Below the pieces are notes generated by a model, which saw nothing but the letters and a program-made list of their open reading frames with translations, did not search any database and had not been told where the DNA came from. Both the position numbers and the translations under genes were made by a program. DNA of 64,000 nucleotides, taken from an uncultured Lactobacillus sp. (GTDB lineage: Bacteria; Bacillota; Bacilli; Lactobacillales; Lactobacillaceae). This document shows, piece after piece, positions 16,321 through 24,203 of the stretch. Location of the stretch: positions 124,001 to 188,000 of the forward strand of contig CANOGU010000001.1 of the NCBI GenBank assembly GCA_947565635.1, read 5' to 3'. How positions within the stretch are numbered: the first letter of the stretch is position 1; each line of letters begins with the position of its first letter.

Positions 16321-17607
16321 CTAATCAAAATCTACATTATTTGGAAAATGATTCAATCTTTCATTTTCAACACCGATCTGATTTTCAATCTCAAGTAATC
16401 GATTATATTTCTCTACTCTTTCTGATCTTGCTGGTGCCCCAGATTTTAATTGCCCGGCGTTGGTAGCAACTGTAAAGTCAGCAATAAATGTGTCACCTGT
16501 TTCACCCGAACGGTGAGATACCATCGTTGTCATATTGTTCTTTCTAGCTAAACGAATTGTTTCAAGAGTTTCTGTAATAGTTCCTATCTGGTTAAGTTTA
16601 ATTAAAATAGAGTTACATAATTTATCCTTAATCGCTTTTCTAACAAGTTTAGGATTGGTACATACATTGTCATCTGCAACGACTTGATGAGTAGAGCCAA
16701 ATTTAGCAGTAAATTTTTCAAAATTCTCCCAATCATTTTCATCAAAAGGATCTTCACAAGAAATAATTTCTGGGAATTCTTTTAATAATTTGTCATAATA
16801 CTTAAGCATTTCTTCCCCATTCCAGACGTGGCCTTCAAAATGATATTTTCCATCTTCCGTATTATAGAAAGAACTTGCTGCAGCATCAAAAGCAATTGCA
16901 ATATCTTCTCCAGGTTTATACCCCGCTTTAATGATGGCTTTTCGCAATATCTTTAAGGCTTCTTCAGAACTATTAAGATTTGGAGCAAAGCCACCTTCAT
17001 CTCCCAATCCAGTTTCAAATCCGGCTTCTTCAATTACGGCTTTTAATGCATGGTAGGTATTAACTATCTTTTCAAAACCATCGCGGAATGAATTTTTAGC
17101 AACAGGAGTAATCATAAATTCTTGAATATCAATTCCATTATCAGCATGCTTCCCTCCATTAATTACATTATGAAAAGTTTGTGGCATTTCTAACTCACAT
17201 CCCCCAAGATAACGATATAGTGGTTCATCTTTTGACCTAGCTGCTGCGCGTGCAATTGCCATTGAAGTACCTAAGATTGCATTGGCCCCTAACTTAGCTT
17301 TATTTTGGGTTCCATCTAGTTTAATCATTGTCCGGTCAATCTCTGCCTGATTGTAAGGACTCAAGCCCTTAAGAGCATCATTGATTGGACCATTTACATT
17401 TGCAACAGCTTGAGTTACGCCTTTTCCTTGAAGACGTTTGCCACCATCTCTTAATTCAACAGCTTCTTTTTCACCTGTTGAAGCTCCAGAAGGAACTTCA
17501 GCTTTAGCTACTGTTCCATCAGATAAATAAGCATGAACTTCTACAGTTGGATTACCTCTTGAATCAAAAATCTCTAATGCTCTAACTTTTTCTACATAAA
17601 CAGTCAT
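16321..17607 (-). CDS. eno: Enolase (phosphopyruvate hydratase)
   Basis: Cytosolic glycolytic enzyme of 428 residues that converts 2-phosphoglycerate to phosphoenolpyruvate with magnesium. Family landmarks are the SGASTGEKEAVELRDG loop near 40-55, the GLGDEGGFAPN segment near 200-210, the catalytic Lys region ILIKLNQIGT near 334-343, and the signature SHRSGETGDTFIADFTVA at 364-381. A full GGAGGTATTTTAA ribosome site precedes ATG 17607. The notable feature is the 5' leader of about 140 bases, which holds a fluoride-type riboswitch and terminator. Fluoride inhibits enolase by forming a complex with magnesium and phosphate, so raising enolase when fluoride enters is sensible. Lactobacilli of this group often carry two enolases; this could be the fluoride-responsive copy, but no second gene is in the window. 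Confidence 0.96.
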   Translation of the reverse strand: MTVYVEKVRALEIFDSRGNPTVEVHAYLSDGTVAKAEVPSGASTGEKEAVELRDGGKRLQGKGVTQAVANVNGPINDALKGLSPYNQAEIDRTMIKLDGTQNKAKLGANAILGTSMAIARAAARSKDEPLYRYLGGCELEMPQTFHNVINGGKHADNGIDIQEFMITPVAKNSFRDGFEKIVNTYHALKAVIEEAGFETGLGDEGGFAPNLNSSEEALKILRKAIIKAGYKPGEDIAIAFDAAASSFYNTEDGKYHFEGHVWNGEEMLKYYDKLLKEFPEIISCEDPFDENDWENFEKFTAKFGSTHQVVADDNVCTNPKLVRKAIKDKLCNSILIKLNQIGTITETLETIRLARKNNMTTMVSHRSGETGDTFIADFTVATNAGQLKSGAPARSERVEKYNRLLEIENQIGVENERLNHFPNNVDFD

Positions 17608-17628
17608 TTAAAATACCTCCTGATATAC

Positions 17629-17745
17629 AAAAAAGAGCAAAATAAATACGACCCCTACCGCCTGCTACTCAAAAAGAGTTTGTAGGAAGTAGACGTCGTT
17701 AGATTTTGCTCGGTTTAATTGGTGAACGTCATCACCTATTCAATT
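17629..17745 (-). ncRNA. Fluoride (crcB-type) riboswitch with intrinsic terminator controlling enolase
   Basis: On the minus strand, starting near 17738, the leader reads AGGTGATGACGTTCACC, then AATTAAACCGAGC, then TAACGACGTCTAC. This fits the crcB motif. GGTG/CACC forms P2, GACGT (in GATGACGTT) pairs with ACGTC (plus 17692-17696) as P1, and the AAACC segment gives the pseudoknot partner; GATG and the final CTAC match conserved positions. Overlapping it is a long terminator: GAGCAAAAT (plus 17703-17711) pairs with ATTTTGCTC (plus 17635-17643), with further pairing of ACGAC, CCTAC and CTC to GTCGT, GTAGG and GAG inside, then six T. The P1 3' strand is shared with the terminator, so ligand binding should favour read-through (an ON switch). 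P3 is weak here. Confidence 0.85.
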
Positions 17746-17754
17746 TACACTTTC

Positions 17755-17782
17755 ATCATACCAGCATTATTTTTAAATGCAA
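17755..17782 (-). promoter_or_regulatory. Sigma-A promoter of the enolase transcript
   Basis: On the minus strand TTGCAT (plus 17777-17782), a 16-base spacer ending TGG, then TATGAT (plus 17755-17760): a -35 and an extended -10. It places the transcript start just before the aptamer. Confidence 0.7.
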
Positions 17783-17965
17783 GAGATAATACAAAATAAT
17801 TTTTCTCATACTCTTAGTTAATCGCATCGCTAAGTTTTGCCTTGAGGTTAAAATCGTATTTAAATTCAATAATCCCTAATTTTATATAAAATTATTTAAT
17901 AAATCTTACTTTTACGCTATATTTATTTTAATACTTCTTTTGTTTTAGTAAGGATTAAGAATAAA

Positions 17966-18685
17966 ATGACCAATAATATTTTGAAAATCAATTCAAACAC
18001 TTATCAATTATTTGAAAATAACAAAAATATCGGCACCATCTCTACCTACACCAATGATTATCATAATCAAAATTGCTATCTTAAATTTAACCTTCTTACA
18101 CATCCACTCTCTTCGCCTTTTTCTTTAATCATGCAAGATAAAAAGAAGCCACTACAAGTTATGCTTGATTCAACTGAAAAGTATTTAATCGATTTTTTAA
18201 CTAAAAATGGCTTTCAATTAAAAAGACGGTGTTTTTCATTAACTGTTAAAAAAGATAATATGAAATTGCTTCCTGAAGAAAAAATAACTATTCAAAAGTT
18301 CAATATACACAATAATAAATATTTAGACTGTTGTGATTTTCTATACCAATATTATAAAAACAGTCATAAAGTTGTGTCACCACTAACTATCTCAAAAGAT
18401 CAGTTTATTAAAGAAGTTCCTACTAAAACAGGATATTATCAACTTAATGAAAATTTTCAAATTGAAAATATTATTTTTACTGAAAATAATGAGATTGCTT
18501 ATATTTGTTCTACGAATCCAAAAACATGTCCTAAGTTCACTCAAAGCGTGCTATTAGATATGTTCAGCTCTTTCGAAAGTATATTTTTTGAAGCAGACGA
18601 TACTGATTGGGCAGCTATGACGCTACTTAATCAATTTAATGTAGCTGTAAATGAAAGTTTTAATACATATATTTTAGAAATGTGA
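17966..18685 (+). CDS. Hypothetical protein, GNAT-like fold possible
   Basis: Soluble protein of 239 residues; I recognise no named family. The N-terminal half looks like an acetyltransferase-like alpha/beta unit (TYQLFENNKNIGTISTYTND, then PLQVMLDSTEKYLIDFLTKN, GFQLKRRCF), where the last part resembles GNAT motif B. The C-terminal half has a weaker similar pattern ending in SIFFEADDTDWAAMTLLNQF. No classic Q/R-x-x-G-x-G/A loop is seen, so catalysis is doubtful. A TAAGGATTAAG ribosome site precedes the start. It is flanked by a terminator shared with the convergent ABC operon. Confidence 0.55.
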   Translation: MTNNILKINSNTYQLFENNKNIGTISTYTNDYHNQNCYLKFNLLTHPLSSPFSLIMQDKKKPLQVMLDSTEKYLIDFLTKNGFQLKRRCFSLTVKKDNMKLLPEEKITIQKFNIHNNKYLDCCDFLYQYYKNSHKVVSPLTISKDQFIKEVPTKTGYYQLNENFQIENIIFTENNEIAYICSTNPKTCPKFTQSVLLDMFSSFESIFFEADDTDWAAMTLLNQFNVAVNESFNTYILEM

Positions 18686-18732
18686 GTTCCTAAAAGTGAG
18701 TTAGTTTAATTTAAGTCATAATCCCTTTAAAC

Positions 18733-18786
18733 AAAAATACTGGTAATCAATATTTCTTTTAACATTGATTACCAGTATTTTTTTAC
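18733..18786. terminator. Bidirectional terminator
   Basis: AAAAATACTGGTAATCAAT pairs with ATTGATTACCAGTATTTTT between convergent genes ending at 18685 and 18789. Confidence 0.88.
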
Positions 18787-18788
18787 CT

Positions 18789-20372
18789 TTAGTCTTTAAC
18801 TAAATGAATTTCACGATCAAATAATGCACGCATTTCTTGATTAAAATTATGTGCTATAAAAATAATCGTCTCTTTACCCTTAACTAAATTCTTTAAAATA
18901 TTCATAGTTGCCTTTTGATCTATCGCACTAGTTCCTTCATCGATCAAAATTATGTCACTTCCATGAACTTTAGCCCGGGCTAGAACAATCTTTTGTCTCT
19001 GACCGCCCGAAATATTTAGTTTATCTAGATTTAATTGATGCTCTAATCCTTCCTTGAATTTAGAAATATCATTAGCGAAATTAACCTCTTTGATTATAGG
19101 CTCTACTTGAGAATTTAATTTTGAATTAAACATAGTAATGTTTTCTTCAATCGTCCCAGGAAATAGATTTGGATCTTGTGGAATATACCCCATCTTCGAC
19201 ATATCAGGATCAATTTCTTTTCCATCTTTATCTTTAAAAATAATCGATCCTTGTGTCGGTTTTATTGAACCTAAGATCAATTTAAACAAGGTAGATTTTC
19301 CAGCTCCGGAATCTCCAGTTAACAAAATTTTTTCTCCAGATTTTATTTGAATATCAGGAAAACTTAATTTCTCACCATTTGGAAAAGCTAAAGCTAAATT
19401 CTCAGTAGAAATTAGAGCTGGCTTTTTCTTCTGAATATTTAAATTATTCTGTAATGGTGCAGAATCACTGCTAATTTGGTCCATTAGTTCTTCAGAAGAT
19501 TTCATAAAACTCAATGCTTGGATCATTTGTTGCAAGCCAATGGAAATATTAGCTGCAAAATTTTGCACTGACATAATTGCACCAAAGAGTACTTGTCCTT
19601 GCGTAATCATGTATCCAGTTATAGAAAGAAGGATTAATTGTCCTATTGAGTTACATAATCCATTTATTACAATTAGTTCTTGCTGGGTACCCGTTTGATG
19701 AACATGCGCTTTTTCAATCTTATTAGCTGCCTGGCTCTGAACCTGAAATAGCTTTGCACCAGCAAAATATCTATGTAATTCTTCAACCCCAGAAAACCAT
19801 TTTTCCAACACATCTAAATAATGTTTATTTTGAACAGAAACATTGGTTGTCGCTTTTTCCATCTTTTTCTGAATAAGTTTAGGAATATAGTAAGATGCAA
19901 TATCAATCAAAATACTTACAATAAAAATTTGCCAATGAATTGTGAGTAAGGCAACTAAAGCACCAATGAACATTGTTCCATAAAAAGGAACAATAGGGTA
20001 CCAATCAAAATAATTTTCTCTTACCATCTCAAGATCGTTGGTCATTCGATTTTGAACCGCAGCTATTTTGTGATACTTATTATCCTTAAAGTAATGACTA
20101 GCAAGATTATTACGAATTTTTTTATTATATTCCTCTTCTTGAATACGAGTAACAAACTGAATGTAATAAATTAACCCTTGCGCTGCTAAATATAAGACCC
20201 CGATAGCAAGACTTGTCCATAACACTCCCATCCAGTTTTTATTCTTGATGAAAGTTAACCAGTACATTTGGACATACCCTGCACCAATTGCGCCTAATCC
20301 AGAAATAATGGATAAAAAATTGATATAAATAAATCTAAGGTAGTTTGTCTTGATAAATCCCTTAAAGCTCAT
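18789..20372 (-). CDS. ABC exporter half-transporter, second gene of pair
   Basis: Protein of 527 residues with an exporter-type membrane domain (about 1-300) and ATPase domain. Walker A is GDSGAGKST near 350, the signature is ISGGQRQ (Ile in place of Leu) and Walker B is IILIDEGTSAID; an HN (IAHNFN) switch region follows. It starts inside the end of the upstream paralogue (ATGA overlap), so the two are translationally coupled and probably form a heterodimer. The DEGTSAID box is shared by both and differs from the lone ABC gene at 12738. The substrate is unknown. The family includes peptide/bacteriocin and drug exporters, but no precursor peptide is visible nearby. Confidence 0.87.
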   Translation of the reverse strand: MSFKGFIKTNYLRFIYINFLSIISGLGAIGAGYVQMYWLTFIKNKNWMGVLWTSLAIGVLYLAAQGLIYYIQFVTRIQEEEYNKKIRNNLASHYFKDNKYHKIAAVQNRMTNDLEMVRENYFDWYPIVPFYGTMFIGALVALLTIHWQIFIVSILIDIASYYIPKLIQKKMEKATTNVSVQNKHYLDVLEKWFSGVEELHRYFAGAKLFQVQSQAANKIEKAHVHQTGTQQELIVINGLCNSIGQLILLSITGYMITQGQVLFGAIMSVQNFAANISIGLQQMIQALSFMKSSEELMDQISSDSAPLQNNLNIQKKKPALISTENLALAFPNGEKLSFPDIQIKSGEKILLTGDSGAGKSTLFKLILGSIKPTQGSIIFKDKDGKEIDPDMSKMGYIPQDPNLFPGTIEENITMFNSKLNSQVEPIIKEVNFANDISKFKEGLEHQLNLDKLNISGGQRQKIVLARAKVHGSDIILIDEGTSAIDQKATMNILKNLVKGKETIIFIAHNFNQEMRALFDREIHLVKD

Positions 20373-21964
20373 CCCTGTTCACCTCCATTTTTCAAGCTGA
20401 TTTTCCGATCAAACAGGTTCTCTAGCTCATCATTAAAATTATGGGCAATCATGACAATAGTAGTTTCCTGATCAAGTAAATTTTCTAGGATTTTCTTTGT
20501 GGCTTTACTGTCAATTGCACTTGTTCCCTCATCAATAAAGAGCCATTTTGATCCGGCTAAAATTGCTCTTGCCAAAACGATTTTTTGCTTTTGTCCTCCT
20601 GATAGATTTCCTTCATCTAAATTAATTTCATGCTTTAAACCATCGGGGATTTTTTTAAGATCATTTTCAAACTCAACTTGTTTAGCTACTCTTTTTACTT
20701 TCTCATCAAGCTTTGAATTGAACATTGTCATATTATTTTCAATAGTATCGGGGAAAAGAGTATTATCTTGTGCTACATATCCAAGTTCATCCCGATTGAG
20801 TTTAATTTCTTTACCATTCTTATCTTCAAAAATTACTTTTCCACTAGTTGGTGATAATTTACCTAAGATCAGCTTAAATAAAGTCGATTTTCCACTACCA
20901 CTATCGCCTGTTACTAAAACTTTTTCACCACTTTTTATAGTTAAATCGGGGTAAGAAATAAGTTCACCATTCTTAAATTGATGCTGTAGCCCCTTTATCT
21001 GTAATTTAGCTACGTTTTCATCTTGATGCTCATTTTGTAAAGGTGCGCTCGCGGCCTCTAATGAAGTTATTTTTTCATTTAACTTCTTTGATGATTTAAT
21101 TAAGTTCCATTGAGCAGCTAATAATGCAGTCCCATTCATAACTGTTGAACAAAATTGAATTGTTGTAATAACGGCACCAAAGACTATTTGACCATTAAAG
21201 TATAAATATGCAGACAGAATCATCAAGATTATCTGTCCACCTATATTAACAATAGCGGTAGTCAGATCTGCAATAGCAATTGTTGCACCTTGGTGAATAG
21301 CAGCTTTTTTATAGTCATCAGCAGCTTGATTCATCGACTGGGAATAAATTCTAAAACTACTATATCTTCTTAATTCATCTAGGCCATTAATCCAGTTTGA
21401 AATTGCTTTTAAAAGTTTTTCATTATTTTCAGTGACTTTAATGGTGGCATTTGAGCTCATTTTTTCAAATGCTTTCGGTAAGAAAAGTGAAACTACAGTT
21501 AGGATAAGCGTTAAGAAAACTAAGCTCCAATTATAAGAAAATAACACTACTATTGAAAAAATAACCATCAACCCATATAAGAAGGCAGCTTTAATTGGCG
21601 TTAAATAGTTTCTAGTTAATTGATCCAAGTTAGCAGCTAAATTATTTTGAACTGCCGCTGTATCATCAATTTGCTTTTTAAACAAATATAAGCTGATCTT
21701 TTTTCTTATTTGATGTAAATAACTTTGACCTTGTTTACTGTATAAGTAGTCCGAACCAGAATTCAATAATAACCGGCAAATATCACAGAGCCTTGATAAA
21801 GCAATAAAGATTACAAAGCCTAAAAAATTCAAATTCTTTAAATTATTAAATGCCGGTGTCATCAAATACTGAGAAAGGGTATCTATTACAGCAGCAAATA
21901 TTATCATTAAAAAAATTAGAATAAAGCGACTTTTGTTTATTCTAAATATTCCGCTTAGCTTCAT
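20369..21964 (-). CDS. ABC exporter half-transporter, first gene of pair
   Basis: Protein of 531 residues with the same layout as its downstream neighbour: membrane domain to about residue 300, then an ATPase with GDSGSGKST, LSGGQKQ and WLFIDEGTSAID. The DDTAAVQNNLAANLDQL stretch around residue 98-114 also occurs, decayed, in the remnant at 24061-24162. A strong AAAGGGAGAGG ribosome site precedes ATG 21964. Together with 18789-20372 it forms a two-gene operon encoding a likely heterodimeric exporter. Substrate unknown. Confidence 0.87.
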   Translation of the reverse strand: MKLSGIFRINKSRFILIFLMIIFAAVIDTLSQYLMTPAFNNLKNLNFLGFVIFIALSRLCDICRLLLNSGSDYLYSKQGQSYLHQIRKKISLYLFKKQIDDTAAVQNNLAANLDQLTRNYLTPIKAAFLYGLMVIFSIVVLFSYNWSLVFLTLILTVVSLFLPKAFEKMSSNATIKVTENNEKLLKAISNWINGLDELRRYSSFRIYSQSMNQAADDYKKAAIHQGATIAIADLTTAIVNIGGQIILMILSAYLYFNGQIVFGAVITTIQFCSTVMNGTALLAAQWNLIKSSKKLNEKITSLEAASAPLQNEHQDENVAKLQIKGLQHQFKNGELISYPDLTIKSGEKVLVTGDSGSGKSTLFKLILGKLSPTSGKVIFEDKNGKEIKLNRDELGYVAQDNTLFPDTIENNMTMFNSKLDEKVKRVAKQVEFENDLKKIPDGLKHEINLDEGNLSGGQKQKIVLARAILAGSKWLFIDEGTSAIDSKATKKILENLLDQETTIVMIAHNFNDELENLFDRKISLKNGGEQG

Positions 21965-22252
21965 CTTTAACCTCTCCCTTTAATTTTTTATTTATATTTT
22001 AATATTACTGCTCAGATTTTAATTTACAAGCTATTTTTATTAAGTGGTCAAAAAAAGAAACTAAGATGCAAAATTATATAAGTTAAGCGACACAGATCGC
22101 CAAATACGTGCATTTTCACTGAAAAAACTATAGTAGTATTTTTTATGCTTACATAAAGTTATTGCTTAAAAGTTACTATCGATACAACAAAAATGATTAA
22201 ATAATCTTTCATTTTTACTTAAAGTATTAGATAATATCATTAAATTCAATTA
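21965..22252. other. Intergenic region without recognisable gene
   Basis: About 290 AT-rich bases between divergent genes (ABC pair on minus, stomatin-like gene on plus). It must hold both promoters, but I see no convincing -35/-10 pair, riboswitch, repeat or reading frame. Confidence 0.5.
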
Positions 22253-22267
22253 ATGGAGGCTATAGGG

Positions 22268-23134
22268 ATGACGTATGTTTTTATAGGAGTAATTTTTTTA
22301 TTAATTCTTATCTATTTTTTATGTGGTTTGCGAATCGTACCGCAAAATTATGTCGGTTTAGTCGAAACGTTAGGTAAATACTCGAGGATGGTTAAAGCTG
22401 GTTTAGTTTTTATTTGGCCAATTTTTCAAAGCTTGAGAAAGGTAAGCTTAGCTTTGCAGCCCTTAGAAATTTCCAAATATCGTATTATCACTAAGGATAA
22501 TGCTGAAATCACCACCAGCCTAACCTTAAACTATCTTGTCACTGATGCATACAAGTATTTTTACAACAATACTGACTCCGTTGAATCGATGGTGCAATTA
22601 ATTCGTGGTCATTTACGTGATATTATCGGACGAATGGAATTGAATGAAGCATTAGGTTCAACTAGTGAGATCAATGCCCAATTATCAAAAGCAATTGGTG
22701 ATTTAACTGATATTTATGGAATTCAAGTAGTTCGTGTTAACGTCGATGAATTGCTCCCTAGTCCAGAAATTCAAAAGGCCATGGATAAGCAGTTAACTGC
22801 TGACCGTGAAAAAACTGCCGCTATTGCTCGTGCGGAAGGTGAAGCTAGAAATATTGAATTAACTACTAAAGCCAAGAACGATGCACTTGTTGCTACTGCA
22901 AAAGCAAATGCTGAAGCAGTAAAAACTCAAGCTGATGCCGACGCTTATCGAATTGATAAATTACAAAAAGCTCTTGATAAAGCCGGAGATGGTTATTTCA
23001 GAAATCAAAGCCTAGATAGTTTTAACCAACTAGCACAAGGACCTAACAATTTAGTTGTGTTAGATAAAGATGAAATCACTGATTTAGGCAAAATCCCAGC
23101 TGCTAAAAAGATTTGGGATCAAAGTGAAGATTAA
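22268..23134 (+). CDS. SPFH/stomatin-like membrane-anchored protein
   Basis: Protein of 288 residues with one N-terminal membrane helix (about 2-22, TYVFIGVIFLLILIYFLCGL), then the SPFH domain. RIVPQNYVGLVETLGKYSRM and KAGLVFIWPIFQ are typical, as is the later Ala/Glu-rich coiled coil (AIARAEGEARNIELTTKAKN). The family forms oligomeric scaffolds in membrane microdomains (flotillin/stomatin/HflK relatives). No NfeD protease partner is adjacent. I chose ATG at 22268 because GGAGG lies 8 bases upstream; ATG 22253 overlaps that ribosome site. A strong terminator follows. Confidence 0.87.
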   Translation: MTYVFIGVIFLLILIYFLCGLRIVPQNYVGLVETLGKYSRMVKAGLVFIWPIFQSLRKVSLALQPLEISKYRIITKDNAEITTSLTLNYLVTDAYKYFYNNTDSVESMVQLIRGHLRDIIGRMELNEALGSTSEINAQLSKAIGDLTDIYGIQVVRVNVDELLPSPEIQKAMDKQLTADREKTAAIARAEGEARNIELTTKAKNDALVATAKANAEAVKTQADADAYRIDKLQKALDKAGDGYFRNQSLDSFNQLAQGPNNLVVLDKDEITDLGKIPAAKKIWDQSED

Positions 23135-23138
23135 TAAG

Positions 23139-23185
23139 AACACTAAAAAACTTCTACCATTAAAAGTAGAAGTTTTTTTAGTGTT
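23139..23185 (+). terminator. Terminator of the stomatin-like gene
   Basis: AACACTAAAAAACTTCTAC pairs with GTAGAAGTTTTTTTAGTGTT. A near-copy of this hairpin occurs at 24163-24203. Confidence 0.88.
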
Positions 23186-23242
23186 AAATGGGGCAAAGAT
23201 CAGGAATTAATTAATACACTTAGAAAACTAAAATTTGAACAT

Positions 23243-23282
23243 AATAAAAACGTACTACTTCTATAAATAAAAATAGTACGTC
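23243..23282 (-). terminator. Terminator of the second TA module
   Basis: ACGTACTA and TAGTACGT pair around an AT-rich loop, followed on the minus strand by TTTTATT. It lies just past the toxin stop at 23291. Confidence 0.7.
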
Positions 23283-23290
23283 TACATAAG

Positions 23291-23638
23291 CTATTTATGA
23301 TATTTTTTTGAGCTATTTTGATTTGGAAAAAGCCTATCATGGCTCCCCACTCGCACACCCACTGCTACTAATTCATTACGTTCAATATACCAAATGACTA
23401 CTACATCATTCGATTCAGTAGGACGCTCTCCTTTAGGAGTATCGCGAATATGAAATTCACGATATCCAGATAAGCGACGCTTAAGTTGATGATCTCTATA
23501 CTCAAGAGGCAAAGTACCTGTTTCAAGTAACTCATCAATTGCAGCTCTTACATCATCAATAATAGTAGGATCAATACGTCCAAGCCGTTTTAAATCAGCA
23601 TTAAATGTTGCTCGTGGTCTAAACTGTAGTTTTCCCAT
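23291..23638 (-). CDS. Type II toxin, YafQ-like (RelE superfamily)
   Basis: Toxin of 115 residues with a RelE/YafQ pattern. FRPRATFNADLKRLGRIDP at the start, YRDHQLKRRLSGYREFHIRD in the middle and VVVIWYIERNELVAVGVRVG SHDRLF at the end match YafQ, with the C-terminal His in the catalytic position. It differs strongly from the toxin at 11712-12017, so the two modules are not recent copies. The start overlaps the antitoxin stop (TAATG). It is paired with a Phd/YefM-type antitoxin instead of RelB/DinJ, a swapped pairing for this toxin class. Confidence 0.86.
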   Translation of the reverse strand: MGKLQFRPRATFNADLKRLGRIDPTIIDDVRAAIDELLETGTLPLEYRDHQLKRRLSGYREFHIRDTPKGERPTESNDVVVIWYIERNELVAVGVRVGSHDRLFPNQNSSKKYHK

Positions 23639-23916
23639 TACTTAAATTGCTCCCAATAATCATCAGTTGATTCTACAATTGGATCCTCTGGTAACTCATG
23701 TCTTTGAATTAGTTGATCACGAGCGATTGCGTACTCTAAAGAGTCTTCTTTTGCTCGGAGAGCTTTCTCCATCCAATATAATTTATCTTGTGAAAGAACT
23801 GCTACTGATCGACTATTAGATCTAGCAATATAAACTACTTCATCATCATCGTTGACCTGATCTAAGTATTTCTTTAAATTTGCTCTAAAATCACTTTGAG
23901 TTAATGCTAACGTCAT
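23638..23916 (-). CDS. Type II antitoxin, Phd/YefM family
   Basis: Antitoxin of 92 residues. LTQSDFRANLKKYLDQVNDD followed by DEVVYIARSNSRSVAVLSQD is the Phd/YefM DNA-binding and dimerisation domain. The acidic C-terminal tail (EDPIVESTDDYWEQFK) should bind the toxin. ATG at 23916 has GGAGGAAGATTT upstream and is preferred to 23940, which precedes the ribosome site. It is the first gene of the module. A palindrome upstream is a likely autoregulatory operator. Confidence 0.88.
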   Translation of the reverse strand: MTLALTQSDFRANLKKYLDQVNDDDEVVYIARSNSRSVAVLSQDKLYWMEKALRAKEDSLEYAIARDQLIQRHELPEDPIVESTDDYWEQFK

Positions 23917-23956
23917 AAATCTTCCTCCTTCACATTTCATATTGATTTTTTATGCC

Positions 23957-23995
23957 AAAGTGGCACTTTTTTCTATAAAATTAGGTCACTTTGTA
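23957..23995 (-). promoter_or_regulatory. Palindromic operator candidate for the Phd/YefM antitoxin
   Basis: AAAGTGGCACTTT at 23957-23969 is a perfect 13-bp palindrome about 40 bases before the antitoxin start. A second half-site, GGTCACTTTGT, lies near 23985-23995. This spacing of repeated half-sites fits cooperative autorepression. Binding is inferred. Confidence 0.5.
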
Positions 23996-24060
23996 CTTAA
24001 TATTGTACATGATTTTGTAATACAATCAACTTAGAGGGTTCAAATCCGCTTTAATTAGAA

Positions 24061-24162
24061 TTAGATAATTTCTACTAATTGATCTAAGCTAACAGCTAAA
24101 TTATTTTGAATTGCTGTATCATTTACTTCTAGGCGATTTTTTAATTCCTCCACACCACTAAA
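24061..24162 (-). pseudogene. Rearranged remnant of ABC transporter gene
   Basis: The minus strand can be read from about 24162 to TAA at 24061-24063 as FSGVEELKNRLEV, then NDTAIQNNLAVSLDQLVEII. The first part resembles FSGVEELHRY of the exporter at 18789. The second resembles DDTAAVQNNLAANLDQL of the exporter at 20369, also at DNA level (CTAAATTATTTTGAA and neighbours match plus 21640-21655). In the intact genes these pieces lie in the opposite order and about 90 residues apart. The fragment is therefore a scrambled remnant of a related gene. No start codon or ribosome site is present. Confidence 0.7.
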
Positions 24163-24203
24163 AAAACTTCTACTTTTTTTAATAGTAGAAGTTTTTTAGT
24201 ATT
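24163..24203. terminator. Terminator, near-copy of the one at 23139-23185
   Basis: ACTAAAAAAACTTCTAC pairs with GTAGAAGTTTTTTAGT. It sits directly against the stop at 24204 and closely resembles the hairpin on the other side of the TA module. Confidence 0.82.

Noticed and set aside
18789-21964. Bacteriocin exporter operon
   Set aside because: The ABC pair lacks a peptidase C39 domain, and no double-glycine precursor peptide or immunity gene was seen nearby.
21965-22267. Possible small RNA or riboswitch before the stomatin-like gene
   Set aside because: The region has only weak hairpins and no terminator-like structure or known aptamer pattern.
24034-24056. tRNA 3'-end-like sequence GAGGGTTCAAATCCGC
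   Set aside because: It resembles a T-arm, but the stem has a mismatch and no acceptor, anticodon or D-arm is found around it. Too short to call a tRNA remnant or attachment site.
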